Counted from the stretch's first letter, positions 19,011 through 31,982 are shown. The stretch: 64,000 nucleotides of DNA from an uncultured Pseudohongiella sp. (GCA_902531515.1 CACAEJ010000002.1:62001-126000), one strand, 5' to 3'. The notes: a model not told the origin generated them from the letters alone. Translations and numbers: made by a program.

Positions 19011-22000
19011 ATGAAAGACCTTTTAGGTTTGTTAAAATCTCAGACTCAGTCTGACGAGTTTGATTCCATTCGAATTGGTTTGGCTTCACCAGAGATGATC
19101 AGGGCCTGGTCGTTTGGAGAAGTGAAGAAGCCGGAGACGATAAATTATAGGACATTTAAGCCGGAAAGAGATGGTCTTTTTTGTGCAAAAATATTTGGTC
19201 CTGTAAAAGACTACGAATGTCTCTGCGGGAAATACAAGCGCCTTAAGCATAGAGGCGTGATCTGCGAAAAATGTGGAGTTGAGGTAGCTCTCTCAAAGGT
19301 CCGTCGCGATCGAATGGGGCACATTGAACTCGCTAGTCCAGTAGCTCATATCTGGTTTTTGAAGTCTTTACCATCTCGCATAGGACTACTGTTGGATATG
19401 ACCTTGAGGGACATCGAGCGTATTCTATATTTTGAGTCTTTTGTGGTAACGGATCCTGGCATGACGACCCTTGAAAAAGGTCAACTGCTAACCGATGAGC
19501 AGTACTACGAAGCGATGGAAGAGTTTAGCGATGAATTCGAAGCGAAAATGGGTGCTGAGGCAGTTCAGGCTCTCATGAAAGACATGGAGGTAGACGCCGA
19601 AGTCGCAAGGTTAAGGGAAGAAATTCCGGCGACTAATTCGGAAACCAAATTAAAGAAGTTATCCAAACGTTTAAAACTTTTGGAAGCATTCGAAGAATCT
19701 GGAAATAAGCCAGAGTGGATGGTGATGAACGTCCTCCCAGTCTTACCTCCTGATCTCCGTCCTTTAGTTCCCCTTGATGGGGGACGTTTTGCGACCTCGG
19801 ATTTAAATGATTTGTATCGTCGGGTAATCAATAGAAATAATCGACTAAAGCGGCTGCTTGATTTAAATGCACCAGACATTATTGTCCGGAATGAGAAACG
19901 TATGCTACAAGAAGCTGTTGATGCACTCCTTGATAACGGTCGACGTGGGAGAGCTATTACAGGCTCGAATAAAAGGCCTTTGAAGTCGTTAGCAGATATG
20001 ATTAAAGGTAAACAAGGTCGGTTCCGGCAAAATCTACTTGGAAAGCGAGTGGATTATTCTGGTCGCTCAGTAATCGTTGTTGGCCCAACTCTTAGACTGC
20101 ACCAGTGCGGATTGCCGAAAAAGATGGCTTTGGAATTATTTAAACCATTTATTTTTGGGAAACTCGAGCGTCGAGGTTTAGCCACCACTATTAAAGCAGC
20201 AAAGAAAATGGTGGAGCGGGAAACCGCTGAGGTTTGGGATATCCTCGCAGAGGTGATTCGTGAACACCCAGTTCTCTTGAATAGAGCTCCGACCTTGCAT
20301 CGGCTTGGAATTCAGGCCTTCGAGCCAGTACTAATCGAAGGAAAAGCAATTCAACTACATCCATTAGTTTGTGCGGCATACAATGCAGATTTTGATGGTG
20401 ATCAAATGGCAGTTCACGTCCCATTAACACTGGAGGCTCAGCTCGAGGCTCGGACATTAATGATGTCGACAAACAACATTCTAGCTCCTGCTAATGGTGA
20501 GCCAATAATCGTGCCTTCGCAGGATGTTGTTTTGGGCCTGTATTACATGACTAGGGAGAGAATAAATGCGGCGGGAGAGGGCATGATTTTTGCCGACGCG
20601 AAAGAAGTTCAGCGAGCATATGATACCGGCCAAGTTCATTTACAAGCGAAGATTAAAGTCCGAGTCATTGAAAAACTTGAGAACGAGGATGGGGAATTAG
20701 AGGAGAGTAGTGAGATTTTCGACACCACTGTGGGAAGAGTCTTGCTTTATAACATTGTTCCCGCTGGTTTACCTTTTTCAATGGTGAACAAAAAAATGGC
20801 GAAAAAAGCGATTTCCCAAATTCTCAACGCCTGCTACAGAAACATTGGCCTAAAAGAGACAGTAATCTTTGCCGACCAATTAATGTACACCGGTTACGCG
20901 TATTCCACCCGGTCGGGTTCTTCCATCGGGGTAAATGATTTTGTGATACCAGATGAGAAAGCTCAAATAATCGGGCAGGCCAACTCCGAAGTAGAGGAAA
21001 TCGAAGCACAGTTTTCCTCTGGGCTTGTTACACAGGGGGAAAAATATAACAAGGTTATTGATATTTGGTCACGAGCAAACGATATTGTCGCGAAATCAAT
21101 GATGGAAGGTTTATCGAGTGAGTCAGTAGTAAACAAAGAGGGCAAAAAAGAGCAACAAGAGTCTTTTAATTCTGTTTATGTTTATGCGGATTCTGGAGCA
21201 AGAGGATCTCCTGCTCAGATAAGACAACTCGCCGGAATGAGAGGTCTAATGGCGCGCCCAGACGGTTCGATTATTGAGACACCGATAACCGCTAATTTTC
21301 GAGAAGGGTTGAGTGTGTCGCAATATTTTACTTCGACACACGGAGCGCGGAAAGGGCTGGCTGATACAGCACTAAAAACCGCTAATTCTGGTTATTTAAC
21401 TAGACGTCTTGTCGACATTTCGCAGGATTTGGTGATTACGGAAACGGATTGTGGAACGACACAAGGTCTGACAATGTCACCCATAATTGAGGGAGGAGAT
21501 ATTATTGCGCCGCTAGGCGATAGAGTTCTGGGTCGAGTTTTAGCTTCGGACGTCGTTGATCAGGAAAATAATACTATTGCTGAAGCTGGAACGATGATTA
21601 ATGAGAGAATGGTGGATATTCTGGAGACTCGCGGCGTAGACCAGGTTCATGTTCGGTCTCCAATCACCTGTGAGACTCGATTCGGTATTTGCAGTCTTTG
21701 TTATGGGAGAGACCTAGCTCGTGGTCATCTAGCAAATGTGGGTGAGGCTGTTGGTGTGATCGCAGCACAATCTATTGGTGAACCTGGTACACAGTTGACT
21801 ATGCGGACATTTCACATTGGGGGAGCCGCGTCGCGAGCAACAGCAAGTGATAATATTCAAGTCAAGAATGCCGGAACCATTCAGCTGAGTAATATGAAGA
21901 CCGTAGAGAATTCTAAAGGAGCATTGGTTGTAGTTTCACGGTCTGGAGAGTTAATTGTTAACGACATAAACGGAAGGGAGCGAGAGAGATACAAGTTACC

Positions 22001-23243
22001 TTATGGAGCAATAATAACTATTGGAAAGAAAAACGAGGTTGAGGCTGGGCAAGTTGTAGCTAATTGGGATCCACATACTCATCCAATAGTGTCAGAAGTT
22101 GCCGGCAAGGTTTCATTTGAGGCAATGGATGAAGGTATAACTGTGCGTGAACAAACGGACGAAATTACAGGGCTATCTAGTATCTCGGTGATTGATCCAG
22201 CCGAGCGTGCTTCGTCAGCCAAAGAGATTAGACCAGCTGTTAACGTTGTTGATAAGAAAGGCAAAGAGGTTTGTTTGCCTGGAACGAATGTCCCAGCTCA
22301 TTACTTTCTTCCAGCTAATGCCATTGTAGGGTTGAAAGACGGTTCAGCATTGAATATCGGTGACTTCATAGCACGAATTCCACAAGAAGGGTCTAAGACG
22401 CGAGATATAACAGGTGGTTTGCCTCGCGTAGCGGATTTATTTGAAGCGCGAAAACCAAAAGAGCCGGCAATTCTAGCAGAGATCTCGGGAACGGTTAGCT
22501 TTGGGAAAGAGACTAAAGGTAAACGGCGTCTAGTAATTACGCCAAAGGATGGCGTGAACCCAATCGATGGTTCTGATCATTATGAAACATTAATTCCAAA
22601 ATGGCGCACAATGACAGTATTTGAGGGAGAGTATATAGAGAAAGGAGAAATTGTCTCGGAAGGTCCACCAGCGCCACACGATATTTTGAGGCTTAAGGGG
22701 GTAGAGGCGCTAGCTCAATATATAGTTAACGAAGTGCAGGACGTATATCGGTTGCAAGGTGTTCGAATCAACGATAAGCACATAGAGGTGATTGTCCGGC
22801 AAATGCTTCGAAAGGTAGAGATCACCAAGTCTGGTGATTCTAGTTTGATTAAAGGGGAGCAGTTGACGTTTACCCAGATTCTAGAAGTAAATGATAAGTT
22901 AATCGAAGAAGATAAATTGCCCGCGAAATTTGACCGGATGTTGCTGGGAATTACTAAGGCATCCCTTGCCACTGATTCTTTCATATCAGCCGCTTCCTTC
23001 CAGGAAACAACGCGAGTTCTTACTGAGGCGGCTGTTACAGGTAAGCGTGACTATTTGCGTGGGTTGAAAGAAAACGTTGTGGTAGGCCGTCTAATCCCAG
23101 CTGGAACTGGTCTTGCGTATCATGAGGCCAGAAAGGCAGGCTATTTGGACGACTCGGAACCTGAGGTTAGCGTCAGTGATGTTGAAGCGGCGCTTAGTGA
23201 AGCGCTGAACGAGGAAATTGTTGAAGAAACAAAAAGTTCCTAA
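19011..23243 (+). CDS. rpoC: DNA-directed RNA polymerase subunit beta'
   Basis: Carries the active-site magnesium in [15 protein letters not shown]. The N-terminal zinc site (CLCGKYKRL...CEKCG), the rudder/lid region, the trigger-loop segment and a second zinc site ([19 protein letters not shown]) are all present. 1410 residues, the normal gammaproteobacterial length. Shine-Dalgarno GGGGAGG upstream of ATG 19011. Ends shortly before a strong terminator. Confidence 0.97.
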   Translation: MKDLLGLLKSQTQSDEFDSIRIGLASPEMIRAWSFGEVKKPETINYRTFKPERDGLFCAKIFGPVKDYECLCGKYKRLKHRGVICEKCGVEVALSKVRRDRMGHIELASPVAHIWFLKSLPSRIGLLLDMTLRDIERILYFESFVVTDPGMTTLEKGQLLTDEQYYEAMEEFSDEFEAKMGAEAVQALMKDMEVDAEVARLREEIPATNSETKLKKLSKRLKLLEAFEESGNKPEWMVMNVLPVLPPDLRPLVPLDGGRFATSDLNDLYRRVINRNNRLKRLLDLNAPDIIVRNEKRMLQEAVDALLDNGRRGRAITGSNKRPLKSLADMIKGKQGRFRQNLLGKRVDYSGRSVIVVGPTLRLHQCGLPKKMALELFKPFIFGKLERRGLATTIKAAKKMVERETAEVWDILAEVIREHPVLLNRAPTLHRLGIQAFEPVLIEGKAIQLHPLVCAAYNADFDGDQMAVHVPLTLEAQLEARTLMMSTNNILAPANGEPIIVPSQDVVLGLYYMTRERINAAGEGMIFADAKEVQRAYDTGQVHLQAKIKVRVIEKLENEDGELEESSEIFDTTVGRVLLYNIVPAGLPFSMVNKKMAKKAISQILNACYRNIGLKETVIFADQLMYTGYAYSTRSGSSIGVNDFVIPDEKAQIIGQANSEVEEIEAQFSSGLVTQGEKYNKVIDIWSRANDIVAKSMMEGLSSESVVNKEGKKEQQESFNSVYVYADSGARGSPAQIRQLAGMRGLMARPDGSIIETPITANFREGLSVSQYFTSTHGARKGLADTALKTANSGYLTRRLVDISQDLVITETDCGTTQGLTMSPIIEGGDIIAPLGDRVLGRVLASDVVDQENNTIAEAGTMINERMVDILETRGVDQVHVRSPITCETRFGICSLCYGRDLARGHLANVGEAVGVIAAQSIGEPGTQLTMRTFHIGGAASRATASDNIQVKNAGTIQLSNMKTVENSKGALVVVSRSGELIVNDINGRERERYKLPYGAIITIGKKNEVEAGQVVANWDPHTHPIVSEVAGKVSFEAMDEGITVREQTDEITGLSSISVIDPAERASSAKEIRPAVNVVDKKGKEVCLPGTNVPAHYFLPANAIVGLKDGSALNIGDFIARIPQEGSKTRDITGGLPRVADLFEARKPKEPAILAEISGTVSFGKETKGKRRLVITPKDGVNPIDGSDHYETLIPKWRTMTVFEGEYIEKGEIVSEGPPAPHDILRLKGVEALAQYIVNEVQDVYRLQGVRINDKHIEVIVRQMLRKVEITKSGDSSLIKGEQLTFTQILEVNDKLIEEDKLPAKFDRMLLGITKASLATDSFISAASFQETTRVLTEAAVTGKRDYLRGLKENVVVGRLIPAGTGLAYHEARKAGYLDDSEPEVSVSDVEAALSEALNEEIVEETKSS

Positions 23244-23279
23244 AGATTGATTCCTCGGAAATGTAAAGGAGTTGACTAG

Positions 23280-23313
23280 AGGAGGCGAGATTATTAAACT
23301 CTCGCCTCCTTTT
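23280..23313 (+). terminator. Rho-independent terminator after rpoC
   Basis: GGAGGCGAG (23281-23289) pairs with CTCGCCTCC (23301-23309), with extra A-T pairs at both ends of the stem, and is followed by TTTT. It ends the rplJL-rpoBC unit; rpsL begins 40 nt later and may need its own promoter or readthrough. Confidence 0.8.
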
Positions 23314-23353
23314 GCAACGTTGAAATTAGAACGCGTTGAGAACGAGAATAAAG

Positions 23354-23725
23354 ATGGCAACGATTAACCAGTTAGTAAGAAAGCCGCGCAAGAGTAAAGT
23401 CTCTAAGAGTGATGTGCCTGCTTTGCAGCGTTCTCCCCAAAAAAGAGGGGTTTGCACGCGTGTATATACGACTACACCTAAGAAGCCAAATTCTGCTCTG
23501 CGCAAGGTTTGCAGAGTCAGACTTGTCAATGGTTACGAGGTAACATCCTACATAGGCGGAGAAGGACACAATCTGCAAGAACACTCGGTTGTTTTAATTC
23601 GCGGCGGCCGGGTAAAGGATTTGCCGGGTGTCCGTTATCATACGGTTAGAGGAAGTCTAGATACTTCGGGCGTGTCAGACCGCAAGCAGAGTCGCTCAAA
23701 ATATGGGACAAAGCGTCCGAAATAG
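23354..23725 (+). CDS. rpsL: 30S ribosomal protein S12
   Basis: Decoding-centre protein. 123 residues from ATG 23354; the six codons before it in frame are not part of the family. [17 protein letters not shown] and [13 protein letters not shown] are conserved, and the two Lys positions linked to streptomycin resistance (K42 and K87 type) are the sensitive form. First gene of the str operon. Confidence 0.97.
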   Translation: MATINQLVRKPRKSKVSKSDVPALQRSPQKRGVCTRVYTTTPKKPNSALRKVCRVRLVNGYEVTSYIGGEGHNLQEHSVVLIRGGRVKDLPGVRYHTVRGSLDTSGVSDRKQSRSKYGTKRPK

Positions 23726-23762
23726 TGAAGTTGCGAAAGAAACTAATCACAAAGGAATGAGT

Positions 23763-23801
23763 ATCTCACAATCCCTCTTCAATGATTAAGAGATAGTGAG
23801 T
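23763..23801 (+). promoter_or_regulatory. Hairpin in the rpsL-rpsG spacer, candidate S7 operator
   Basis: CTCAC (23765-23769) pairs with GTGAG (23796-23800), and CTCTT (23775-23779) pairs with AAGAG (23888-like arm at 23788-23792), giving a two-part stem with an internal loop. In E. coli, S7 binds the rpsL-rpsG intercistronic mRNA to repress str-operon translation. The spacer here is 152 nt, long enough for such a site. Function is inferred from position. Confidence 0.4.
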
Positions 23802-23877
23802 TTGAGTAAGGCCAGGTTTCCGATCGTTTCGGTCGAGTAATTCTGGATCAACCTGAATTAACATAGAGGTCGTAGTT

Positions 23878-24348
23878 ATGCCCAGACGAAGAGTGGTGGC
23901 GAAGCGCGAGGTTTTGCCAGATCCAAAATTCGGTAGCAAAATATTAGCGAAATTCATGAATCACGTAATGGTTGACGGCAAGAAATCCATCGCCGAAAAA
24001 ATCGTCTACGGGGCGCTTGATGTTGTTTCGGAAAAAACTGGCTCAGAACCTCTCGAGGTTTTTGAAAAAGCACTTGATACCATAGCTCCTATGGTTGAGG
24101 TTAAATCTCGTCGTGTTGGAGGTGCCACCTATCAGGTGCCTGTCGAGGTCAGGGCTGAGCGCCGCAACGCTCTTGCGATGCGCTGGCTAGTGGAACACGC
24201 GAGAACACGAGGAGAAAAGTCAATGGCACTTCGATTGGCTGGGGAAATAGCAGATGCTTCAGAAGGAAGAGGAAGTGCCGTTAAAAAGCGCGAGGATGTG
24301 CATCGGATGGCTGAAGCGAATCGAGCTTTTTCACATTATCGTTTTTAA
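23878..24348 (+). CDS. rpsG: 30S ribosomal protein S7
   Basis: Primary binder of the 16S rRNA 3' domain, at the E site. 156 residues, normal for bacteria. Conserved N-terminal [20 protein letters not shown] and [13 protein letters not shown] are present. Likely translational regulator of its operon. fusA follows after 25 nt. Confidence 0.97.
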   Translation: MPRRRVVAKREVLPDPKFGSKILAKFMNHVMVDGKKSIAEKIVYGALDVVSEKTGSEPLEVFEKALDTIAPMVEVKSRRVGGATYQVPVEVRAERRNALAMRWLVEHARTRGEKSMALRLAGEIADASEGRGSAVKKREDVHRMAEANRAFSHYRF

Positions 24349-24373
24349 TTAATTATTATTTGAGGGTAAAGCT

Positions 24374-26470
24374 GTGGCAAGAAAACACCCCCTTAGCCGT
24401 TATCGGAACATAGGTATCGCGGCTCATGTGGATGCAGGGAAGACGACAACCACGGAACGCGTGCTTTTCTACACTGGAATTTCCCACAAAATTGGGGAGG
24501 TGCATGATGGCGCCGCGGTAATGGATTGGATGGAGCAAGAACAGGAGCGGGGAATCACTATTACCTCGGCTGCGACGACTTGCTTTTGGAATGGAATGGA
24601 TAATCAGTATGACGAGCATAGGATAAATATTATCGATACCCCGGGCCACGTCGATTTCACCATCGAGGTCGAGAGGTCCTTGCGTGTTCTTGATGGAGCG
24701 GTAGTTGTTTTATGTGCATCCTCAGGGGTTCAGCCTCAAACGGAAACCGTTTGGCGTCAAGCTAATCGTTATGAAGTGCCGCGCATGGTATTTGTGAATA
24801 AGATGGATAGAGCTGGAGCTGATTTCCTAAAGGTGGTTCAGCAGATGAAAGAGCGACTTGGAGCAAATGCTGTTCCCTTGCAGCTAGCGATTGGGGCGGA
24901 GGACGAGTTTAAGGGTGTAATAGATCTTGTGAAAATGAAGTCCATCGTATGGAGCGAGGAAGATCAGGGAACCTCTTTCGAATACAAGGATATACCAGAA
25001 GAGTTGCAATCTCTCTGTAATGAATGGAGAGAGCATATGCTTGAAGCAGCTGCGGAAGCTAATGAAGAAGTAATGGAGAAATACCTCGAAGGAGGAGATT
25101 TAACTGAAGAGGAAATCATGAAAGCTATTCGCCAGCGAACGCTGGCCAATGAAATAGTGCCTGTGCTTTGTGGGTCAGCATTCAAGAATAAAGGAGTTCA
25201 AGCAGTACTTGATGCGGTTATAGATTACATGCCTGCACCAACCGAGGTTAAAGCGATAGAGGGTATTAAGGAAGATGGAGAACCAACGACTTGTGAAGCA
25301 GACGACGATGCTTCGTTCGCTGCACTCGCATTTAAAATTGCTACTGACCCGTATGTAGGAACTCTCACGTTCTTCAGAGTGTATTCAGGTTCACTTAGCT
25401 CAGGAGACACTGTATATAATCCGCTAAAGAGCAGAAAAGAAAGGGTCGGGCGCATGGTGCAGATGCACTCAAACTCTAGAGAAGAGATCAAAGAGGTTTT
25501 AGCGGGAGATATCGCCGCAGCTATTGGACTAAAGGATGTGACGACTGGAGAAACCTTATGCAACCCGGATAATATGGTGACATTGGAAAAAATGGATTTC
25601 CCTGAGCCTGTGATATCTGTTGCAGTTGAACCTAAAAGCAAGGCTGATCAAGAAAAAATGAGTATTGCTCTAGGAAAACTGGCGCAGGAAGACCCCTCGT
25701 TTCGAGTTGAGTCAGATGAGGAGTCAGGTCAAACCATAATTTCAGGTATGGGAGAATTACACCTAGACGTCTTGGTTGATAGGATGAGAAGAGAGTTCTC
25801 CGTTGAAGCAAATATCGGAAAACCTCAAGTAGCCTATAGGGAAACAATTAAAAGAGCTATTGAGATCGAAGGTAAACATGTGAAGCAATCTGGTGGCCGT
25901 GGTCAATATGGGCATGTTTGGTTGAGACTTGAGCCTTTGGATCCAGACGCGGATTACGAGTTTGTTAATGAGATAGTAGGAGGAGTTGTTCCACGAGAAT
26001 ACATACCCGCAGTCGACAAAGGCGTACAAGAGCAAATGCAAAATGGTTGCCTTGCCGGTTATCCGCTCCTGGCGATGAAGGTAACTTTATATGATGGTTC
26101 ATTCCATGACGTTGATTCCAGTGAGATGGCATTCAAAATCGCCGGTTCTCAAGCCCTGAAGAAAGGTGCTTTGGAAGCCGATCCAGCTTTATTGGAGCCG
26201 ATGATGGCCGTCGAAGTGGTAACACCTGAAGAATATATGGGCGATGTCATGGGTGACCTTAATCGTCGTCGAGGCATCGTTGGAGGAATGGAAGATAGTC
26301 CTTCAGGTAAGGTTATAAATGCCGATGTTCCGTTGGCCGAAATGTTTGGATATGCCACTGATTTGCGTTCAGCAACGCAAGGAAGGGCAACATATACGAT
26401 GGAGTTTAAACAGTACGCTGAGGTGCCCGGCAATATAGCTGGTTCGATTATTGATAATACGGTTACGTAG
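24374..26470 (+). CDS. fusA: Elongation factor G
   Basis: Translocase GTPase. 698 residues, five domains. G1 motif [19 protein letters not shown]; switch II and the G-domain core [22 protein letters not shown] for guanine recognition. GTG start at 24374 with GAGGG upstream. No tuf gene follows, unlike the E. coli str operon. Confidence 0.97.
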   Translation: MARKHPLSRYRNIGIAAHVDAGKTTTTERVLFYTGISHKIGEVHDGAAVMDWMEQEQERGITITSAATTCFWNGMDNQYDEHRINIIDTPGHVDFTIEVERSLRVLDGAVVVLCASSGVQPQTETVWRQANRYEVPRMVFVNKMDRAGADFLKVVQQMKERLGANAVPLQLAIGAEDEFKGVIDLVKMKSIVWSEEDQGTSFEYKDIPEELQSLCNEWREHMLEAAAEANEEVMEKYLEGGDLTEEEIMKAIRQRTLANEIVPVLCGSAFKNKGVQAVLDAVIDYMPAPTEVKAIEGIKEDGEPTTCEADDDASFAALAFKIATDPYVGTLTFFRVYSGSLSSGDTVYNPLKSRKERVGRMVQMHSNSREEIKEVLAGDIAAAIGLKDVTTGETLCNPDNMVTLEKMDFPEPVISVAVEPKSKADQEKMSIALGKLAQEDPSFRVESDEESGQTIISGMGELHLDVLVDRMRREFSVEANIGKPQVAYRETIKRAIEIEGKHVKQSGGRGQYGHVWLRLEPLDPDADYEFVNEIVGGVVPREYIPAVDKGVQEQMQNGCLAGYPLLAMKVTLYDGSFHDVDSSEMAFKIAGSQALKKGALEADPALLEPMMAVEVVTPEEYMGDVMGDLNRRRGIVGGMEDSPSGKVINADVPLAEMFGYATDLRSATQGRATYTMEFKQYAEVPGNIAGSIIDNTVT

Positions 26471-27090
<620 letters not shown>

Positions 27091-27251
27091 GTGTGAGATG
27101 ATAGCCAGGCATTTGGGTATTCAGTCCTCAATGCCCTTTTGGAAGTTTTGGAGCACTGAATTTTCTAATTCCCCCTTAGGCGAGGGAACATGAGTGTAAC
27201 ACGTCAGTGGCCACAGCGGGTTTTAGCCCCTTGCACAATGAGGTTAATAAA
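27091..27251 (+). promoter_or_regulatory. Structured spacer between rpsJ and rplC
   Basis: GGCATT (27108-27113) pairs with AATGCC (27130-27135). ATTCAGT (27119-27125), inside that loop, pairs with ACTGAAT (27155-27161) downstream. Together these have H-type pseudoknot topology, or act as two alternative stems. TTCCC/GGGAA (27169-27188) forms a third hairpin. E. coli has only a short spacer here. A ribosomal-protein (L4 or L3) control site is possible. Confidence 0.4.
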
Positions 27252-27893
27252 ATGTCGATAGGATTAGTCGGTCGAAAGAGCGGCATGACTCGCGTCTTCA
27301 ACGAAGAGGGAAGCTCCATCCCTGTTACAGTGGTGGAAGTTCAACCTAATAGAGTTACACAAATTAAGACTCAGGAAAGCGATGGTTATAGCGCAGTCCA
27401 AGTTACTGCCGGATCTCGTGCTTCGAATAGGGTTAATAAAGCTCAGGCGGGACACTTTGCCAAAGCAAATACAATGGCTGGTTCTGGTCTGTGGGAATTC
27501 CGGACTGACGAGCTCGCTGAGTTTGAATTAGGAAGTGAAATAACAGTAGATCACTTTGAAGTCGGTCAAAAGGTTGATGTGACCGGCACATCAAAAGGGA
27601 AGGGTTTTCAGGGAGGAGTTAAACGCCATAACTTTCGCATGCAGGATGCGACTCACGGCAACTCAATATCGCATCGTGCGCCTGGGTCTATAGGTCAATG
27701 TCAAACGCCAGGTAAAGTCTGGAAAGGAAAAAAGATGGCTGGTCAGATGGGAGCTGTCCGGAAAACTTTGCAGTCGTTAGAAGTAGTTCGTGTTGATTCA
27801 GAGAATAATCTTTTACTTATTAAAGGTGCAGTTCCCGGTGCAACGGGCGCTGATTTAATCGTAAAGCCTGCTGTAAAAGCGAGAGGTGATTAG
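27252..27893 (+). CDS. rplC: 50S ribosomal protein L3
   Basis: Assembly-initiating protein near the peptidyl-transferase centre. I use ATG 27252 (213 aa), where [16 protein letters not shown] begins, with GAGG upstream; a GTG 45 nt earlier adds residues foreign to the family. [20 protein letters not shown], which includes the methylated Gln region, is intact. 3 nt before rplD. Confidence 0.96.
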   Translation: MSIGLVGRKSGMTRVFNEEGSSIPVTVVEVQPNRVTQIKTQESDGYSAVQVTAGSRASNRVNKAQAGHFAKANTMAGSGLWEFRTDELAEFELGSEITVDHFEVGQKVDVTGTSKGKGFQGGVKRHNFRMQDATHGNSISHRAPGSIGQCQTPGKVWKGKKMAGQMGAVRKTLQSLEVVRVDSENNLLLIKGAVPGATGADLIVKPAVKARGD

Positions 27894-27896
27894 TCT

Positions 27897-28517
27897 ATGG
27901 AATTACCTTTAGCAACACCTGGGGAAAAAGGAGGTAGCGAGAAGATCTCACTTTCTGATGAGGCGTTTGGGCGTGATTTTAATGAACCATTAGTGCATCA
28001 GACTGTAGTTACTTTTCTGGCAGGCGCACGACAAGGTTCAGTGAAGCAGAAGAATCGCTCAGAGGTCAGGGGAGGCGGCAGAAAGCCTTGGAGACAAAAA
28101 GGTACCGGTAGAGCCAGAGCAGGAACTATAAGGAGCCCGATTTGGCGTTCTGGTGGTGTAACTTTTGCTGCAAAGCCTCAAGACCATAGCAAAAAATTGA
28201 ATAAGAAAATGTATCGCGGCGCTATGCAATGTATTCTCTCGGAACTTATTCGCCAAGGCCGACTAATCGTAGTTAGTGAATTTTCAGTCGAATCGCATAA
28301 AACTAAAGAGCTACTAGCTAAGTTAGGCGAATTTGATTTAAGCAATGTACTGATTGTTACTGATCAGGTCGAACGGAATTTGTACCTTGCAGCTCGCAAT
28401 CTTCATAAAGTCAACGTTTTAGATTCCAATGGGTTAGATCCCGTAAGTTTGATCGACTTTGAGAAAGTATTGATAACTGTACCTGCGTTAAAAAAGGTAG
28501 AGGAGATGCTTGCGTGA
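27897..28517 (+). CDS. rplD: 50S ribosomal protein L4
   Basis: Lines the exit tunnel; in E. coli it also represses the S10 operon at transcription and translation. 206 residues. The tunnel loop [20 protein letters not shown] is conserved. Overlaps rplW by 4 nt (GTGA), so translation of L23 is coupled to it. Confidence 0.97.
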   Translation: MELPLATPGEKGGSEKISLSDEAFGRDFNEPLVHQTVVTFLAGARQGSVKQKNRSEVRGGGRKPWRQKGTGRARAGTIRSPIWRSGGVTFAAKPQDHSKKLNKKMYRGAMQCILSELIRQGRLIVVSEFSVESHKTKELLAKLGEFDLSNVLIVTDQVERNLYLAARNLHKVNVLDSNGLDPVSLIDFEKVLITVPALKKVEEMLA

Positions 28518-28819
28518 ATAATGAAAGAATGTACAGCATATTGATTGCTCCGCATGTTTCTGAGAAGTCGGCTCTTATAGGCGAGTTAGCAAATCAATAT
28601 GCTTTTAAAGTAGCAAGAGATGCGACGAAATCTGAGATAAAAAGTGCAGTTGAGCAGTTGTTTAATGTTAGCGTTGTTGAACTTCAGGTTCTTAATGTCA
28701 AAGGTAAAGTTAAACGAAACTCGTTAGGAAAAATGCGTCGACGTCCTAATTGGAAAAAAGCCTATGTGAGGCTTGATCAAGGACACGAAATTGATTTTTC
28801 TGACATGGGTCAATCATAG
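28514..28819 (+). CDS. rplW: 50S ribosomal protein L23
   Basis: Sits at the tunnel exit, where trigger factor and SRP dock. 101 residues, GTG start within the rplD stop. [15 protein letters not shown] and the C-terminal [15 protein letters not shown] match the family. Confidence 0.96.
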   Translation: MNNERMYSILIAPHVSEKSALIGELANQYAFKVARDATKSEIKSAVEQLFNVSVVELQVLNVKGKVKRNSLGKMRRRPNWKKAYVRLDQGHEIDFSDMGQS

Positions 28820-28834
28820 TGGTAGGAAATAATT

Positions 28835-29668
28835 ATGCCAGTAGTTAAGTGTAAGCCAACATCTCCTGGCCGGCGTTTTGTCGTAAAAGTGGTTCATCCA
28901 GATTTACATAAAGGGGAACCTCATGCTCCTTTGACTTCAGCGAAAACTAAAACTGGAGGTAGAAATAATAAAGGTAGAATTACTAGGAGACATCAAGGTG
29001 GTGGACATAAGCAAAAGTATCGCAAAATAGATTTTCGCAGAGATAAGGACGGCATTCCGGCGAGAGTCGAGAGACTTGAATATGATCCTAATCGTTCAGC
29101 TAATATAGCTTTACTGCTTTACGCTGATGGGGAACGTCGCTACATCGTAGCGCCGGCAAAAGTAGACGCGGGCGCTGTTCTTCAATCTGGCGAGGAAGCT
29201 CCAATAAAGACAGGAAATTGCTTGCCACTGAGAAATATTCCTTTAGGCAGCACGGTACATTGTTTGGAAATGAAACCTGGAAAAGGCGCTCAAATAGCTC
29301 GTAGTGCCGGAACTTCCCTTCAACTAGTCGCTAGGGAAGGTGATTACGCTACTTTGAGGTTGCGGTCTGGAGAAATGAGAAAAGTCCCGAGTGATTGTAG
29401 AGCTACTTTAGGAGAAGTTTCTAATTCCGAGCACTCGTTGAGATCTTTGGGGAAGGCAGGCGCGAAACGTTGGCGCGGTGTTCGACCGACGGTTCGGGGC
29501 GTAGCGATGAACCCTGTAGATCACCCTCATGGAGGAGGAGAGGGGAGGACCTCTGGAGGTAGACATCCGGTTTCTCCATGGGGTGTGCCATCTAAGGGAT
29601 TTAAAACTCGAACAAATAAACGAACTGACAATATGATTGTCCGCCGCAGAAATGCGAGTCGTAAATAG
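28835..29668 (+). CDS. rplB: 50S ribosomal protein L2
   Basis: Largest 50S protein, needed for subunit association and peptidyl transfer. 277 residues. The catalytic-region signature [18 protein letters not shown] is intact, as is the N-terminal [20 protein letters not shown]. Slightly longer than the 273 of E. coli. Confidence 0.97.
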   Translation: MPVVKCKPTSPGRRFVVKVVHPDLHKGEPHAPLTSAKTKTGGRNNKGRITRRHQGGGHKQKYRKIDFRRDKDGIPARVERLEYDPNRSANIALLLYADGERRYIVAPAKVDAGAVLQSGEEAPIKTGNCLPLRNIPLGSTVHCLEMKPGKGAQIARSAGTSLQLVAREGDYATLRLRSGEMRKVPSDCRATLGEVSNSEHSLRSLGKAGAKRWRGVRPTVRGVAMNPVDHPHGGGEGRTSGGRHPVSPWGVPSKGFKTRTNKRTDNMIVRRRNASRK

Positions 29669-29693
29669 CGAGATTTGATAGAGGATATTATTT

Positions 29694-29966
29694 GTGCCAC
29701 GTTCATTAAAAAAAGGACCATTTATCGATCTTCACTTATTGAAGAAGGTACAGGTTGCGTCAGAGAATAAGGATAAAAGGCCCATAAAGACTTGGTCTCG
29801 TCGATCAATGGTTTCTCCAGAAATGCTTGGCCTAACCATAGCTGTCCATAATGGTAGACAGCATGTTCCGGTATTTATAACTGAGGATATGGTTGGACAT
29901 AAACTTGGTGAATTTGCGCAAACACGTACCTATCGCGGGCATTCTGCTGATAAAAAGGCCCGTTAG
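29694..29966 (+). CDS. rpsS: 30S ribosomal protein S19
   Basis: Head protein contacting S13 and the A-site tRNA. 90 residues, GTG start at 29694. [18 protein letters not shown] and the C-terminal [17 protein letters not shown] are typical. 8 nt before rplV. Confidence 0.97.
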   Translation: MPRSLKKGPFIDLHLLKKVQVASENKDKRPIKTWSRRSMVSPEMLGLTIAVHNGRQHVPVFITEDMVGHKLGEFAQTRTYRGHSADKKAR

Positions 29967-29974
29967 GAGAATAT

Positions 29975-30307
29975 ATGCAAGTACAAGCAAAAATAAGGGG
30001 TGCGCGCCTTTCGGCCCAAAAAGCAAGATTGGTGGCAGATCAGGTCCGAGGAAGACAGGTTGAGGAGGCTATAGATTTACTTACTTACAGCACAAAAAAA
30101 GGTGCTGATGTAATTAGAAAGCTTTTGAATTCAGCTATTGCCAATGCTGAACATAACGAAGGTGCTGATGTAGATGAGCTTAAAATATCAGAAATTTGTG
30201 TAGATGAGGGTATGACAATGAAACGCATTATGCCCAGAGCTAAAGGGCGTGCTGATAGAATCCTCAAACGTTCTTGTCACATATCAATCACAGTTGCTGA
30301 CAACTAG
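29975..30307 (+). CDS. rplV: 50S ribosomal protein L22
   Basis: Exit-tunnel protein that contacts all 23S domains; its hairpin loop is a macrolide-resistance site. 110 residues, normal. The loop region [20 protein letters not shown] shows no deletion or duplication. Confidence 0.97.
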   Translation: MQVQAKIRGARLSAQKARLVADQVRGRQVEEAIDLLTYSTKKGADVIRKLLNSAIANAEHNEGADVDELKISEICVDEGMTMKRIMPRAKGRADRILKRSCHISITVADN

Positions 30308-30316
30308 GAGATTCGG

Positions 30317-30988
30317 ATGGGTCAAAAAGTACATCCAATAGGTATACGTCTTGGCATAGTCAAGAAACATACCTCGGTTTGGTACGCCGAAGGCGAAGAA
30401 TATGCAAAAAATCTACTCGTCGATCTTCAGGTGCGTGAATTCGTAAAGAAGCGGCTGGCAAACGCGTCAGTAGCTCGGGTTGATATAGAGCGCCCGGCAA
30501 AAACTGCGAAAGTTACAGTTTATACCGCTAGGCCTGGCATAGTCATAGGTAAAAAAGGAGAGGATGTCGAAAAATTAAGGACCATTTTAACTAAGAAGAT
30601 GGGCATCCCAGTGCAGATTAACATTGAGGAAATCAGAAAACCTGATTTGGAAGCGCAGCTCGTGGCGGATAGTGTTGCTCAGCAACTTGAGCGAAGAGTT
30701 ATGTTTCGGCGTGCGATGAAGCGGGCGGTCCAAAATGCAATGCGTCAAGGTGCGGAAGGTATCAAGGTTCAGGTTGGAGGACGTCTTGGAGGAGCCGAAA
30801 TAGCTCGTTCAGAATGGTATCGAGAGGGACGAGTACCATTACATACTCTCAGAGCTAATATCGATTACGCAACTTCTGAAGCATCCACAACCTATGGAAT
30901 AATTGGTGTAAAAGTGTGGATTTTTAAGGGTGAAATATTAGATCTTGAAGAAGCGATTTTGCCCAAGACGGCCCAGTCTGCAAATTAG
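30317..30988 (+). CDS. rpsC: 30S ribosomal protein S3
   Basis: mRNA entry-channel protein with helicase activity together with S4. 223 residues. KH domain with [13 protein letters not shown], then the C-terminal [20 protein letters not shown]. Short gap to rplV (9 nt). Confidence 0.97.
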   Translation: MGQKVHPIGIRLGIVKKHTSVWYAEGEEYAKNLLVDLQVREFVKKRLANASVARVDIERPAKTAKVTVYTARPGIVIGKKGEDVEKLRTILTKKMGIPVQINIEEIRKPDLEAQLVADSVAQQLERRVMFRRAMKRAVQNAMRQGAEGIKVQVGGRLGGAEIARSEWYREGRVPLHTLRANIDYATSEASTTYGIIGVKVWIFKGEILDLEEAILPKTAQSAN

Positions 30989-31012
30989 ATGTAAAAATTT
31001 GAGGAATGAACT

Positions 31013-31426
31013 GTGTTACAACCTAAGCGAACAAAATTCCGAAAGATGATGAAAGGAAGAAATAGAGGACTTTCGCATCGTGGTAGCAAAGTTGATTTTG
31101 GCGAATATGGATTAAAAGCTGTTACTAGAGGTAGATTAACAGCACGTCAAATTGAAGCTGCTCGAAGAGCAATGACAAGGCGCGTAAAGCGTGGAGGTAA
31201 AATCTGGATTCGTGTCTTCCCAGACAAACCGATAACTCAAAAACCTTTGGAAGTTCGTCAAGGAAAAGGGAAGGGGTCTGTTGAATATTGGGTAGCGCAA
31301 ATTCAGCCTGGCCGGATTATGTTTGAAATTGAAGGCGTGGATGAAGAGCTTGCGCGGGAGGCATTTTCACTTGCCTCAGCAAAGTTACCGTTTGAAACGA
31401 GCTTTGTTAAAAGGACACTAATGTAA
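31013..31426 (+). CDS. rplP: 50S ribosomal protein L16
   Basis: A-site protein of the 50S subunit. 137 residues, GTG start at 31013 with GAGGAA upstream. The N-terminal [18 protein letters not shown] is highly conserved. Its TAA stop overlaps the rpmC ATG by one base (TAATG), so the two are coupled. Confidence 0.97.
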   Translation: MLQPKRTKFRKMMKGRNRGLSHRGSKVDFGEYGLKAVTRGRLTARQIEAARRAMTRRVKRGGKIWIRVFPDKPITQKPLEVRQGKGKGSVEYWVAQIQPGRIMFEIEGVDEELAREAFSLASAKLPFETSFVKRTLM

Positions 31427-31644
31427 TGAGTGCAGAAGAATTGCGAGAGAAGTCGGTAGAAGAATTGCAAGAAAGTTTGGTCGAGCTCTATAAAGACCAA
31501 TTTAACTATCGTATGCAAAACAGTGCAGGACAGTTAGCGCAGGTGCATTTAATTGGTTCAATTCGCAGGGATATTGCTCGTGTGAAAACAATAATCACTG
31601 AGAAGAAAAATTTAGAGACAACGCAGCGAGAGAGTGAAGCTTAA
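31426..31644 (+). CDS. rpmC: 50S ribosomal protein L29
   Basis: Small two-helix protein near the exit tunnel. 72 residues versus 63 in E. coli; the extra length is a polar C-terminal tail. [19 protein letters not shown] identifies the family. Begins on the last base of rplP. Confidence 0.94.
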   Translation: MSAEELREKSVEELQESLVELYKDQFNYRMQNSAGQLAQVHLIGSIRRDIARVKTIITEKKNLETTQRESEA

Positions 31645-31646
31645 AA

Positions 31647-31931
31647 ATGTCGGAAACAGACGTGCAGGATAACACAAGCAAAAGTGCAAGGACTGCCACT
31701 GGTAAAGTGGTGAGTAACGGTATGGATAAGTCAATTACCGTTCTAATTGAGCGCAGAGTTAAACATCCCGTATATGGGAAAATTATTAAGAGATCTACAA
31801 AAATCCATGCGCACGATGCAAACAATGAATGTTCGCTGGGTGATGAGGTTACTATCAAGGAAGTGAAGCCAATTTCGAAAACAAAAAGTTGGGCCTTGGT
31901 TTCCATCGATGAGAGAGCGACACAATTATAA
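31647..31931 (+). CDS. rpsQ: 30S ribosomal protein S17
   Basis: Primary 16S 5'-domain binder, OB fold. 94 residues, with about ten extra polar residues at the N-terminus before [39 protein letters not shown] is typical. 2 nt after rpmC. Confidence 0.95.
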   Translation: MSETDVQDNTSKSARTATGKVVSNGMDKSITVLIERRVKHPVYGKIIKRSTKIHAHDANNECSLGDEVTIKEVKPISKTKSWALVSIDERATQL

Positions 31932-31982
31932 AATAGTTAAGAAATTTTGTGCCTTTTATAGAGCACAAGATGGAGTGTTTTA

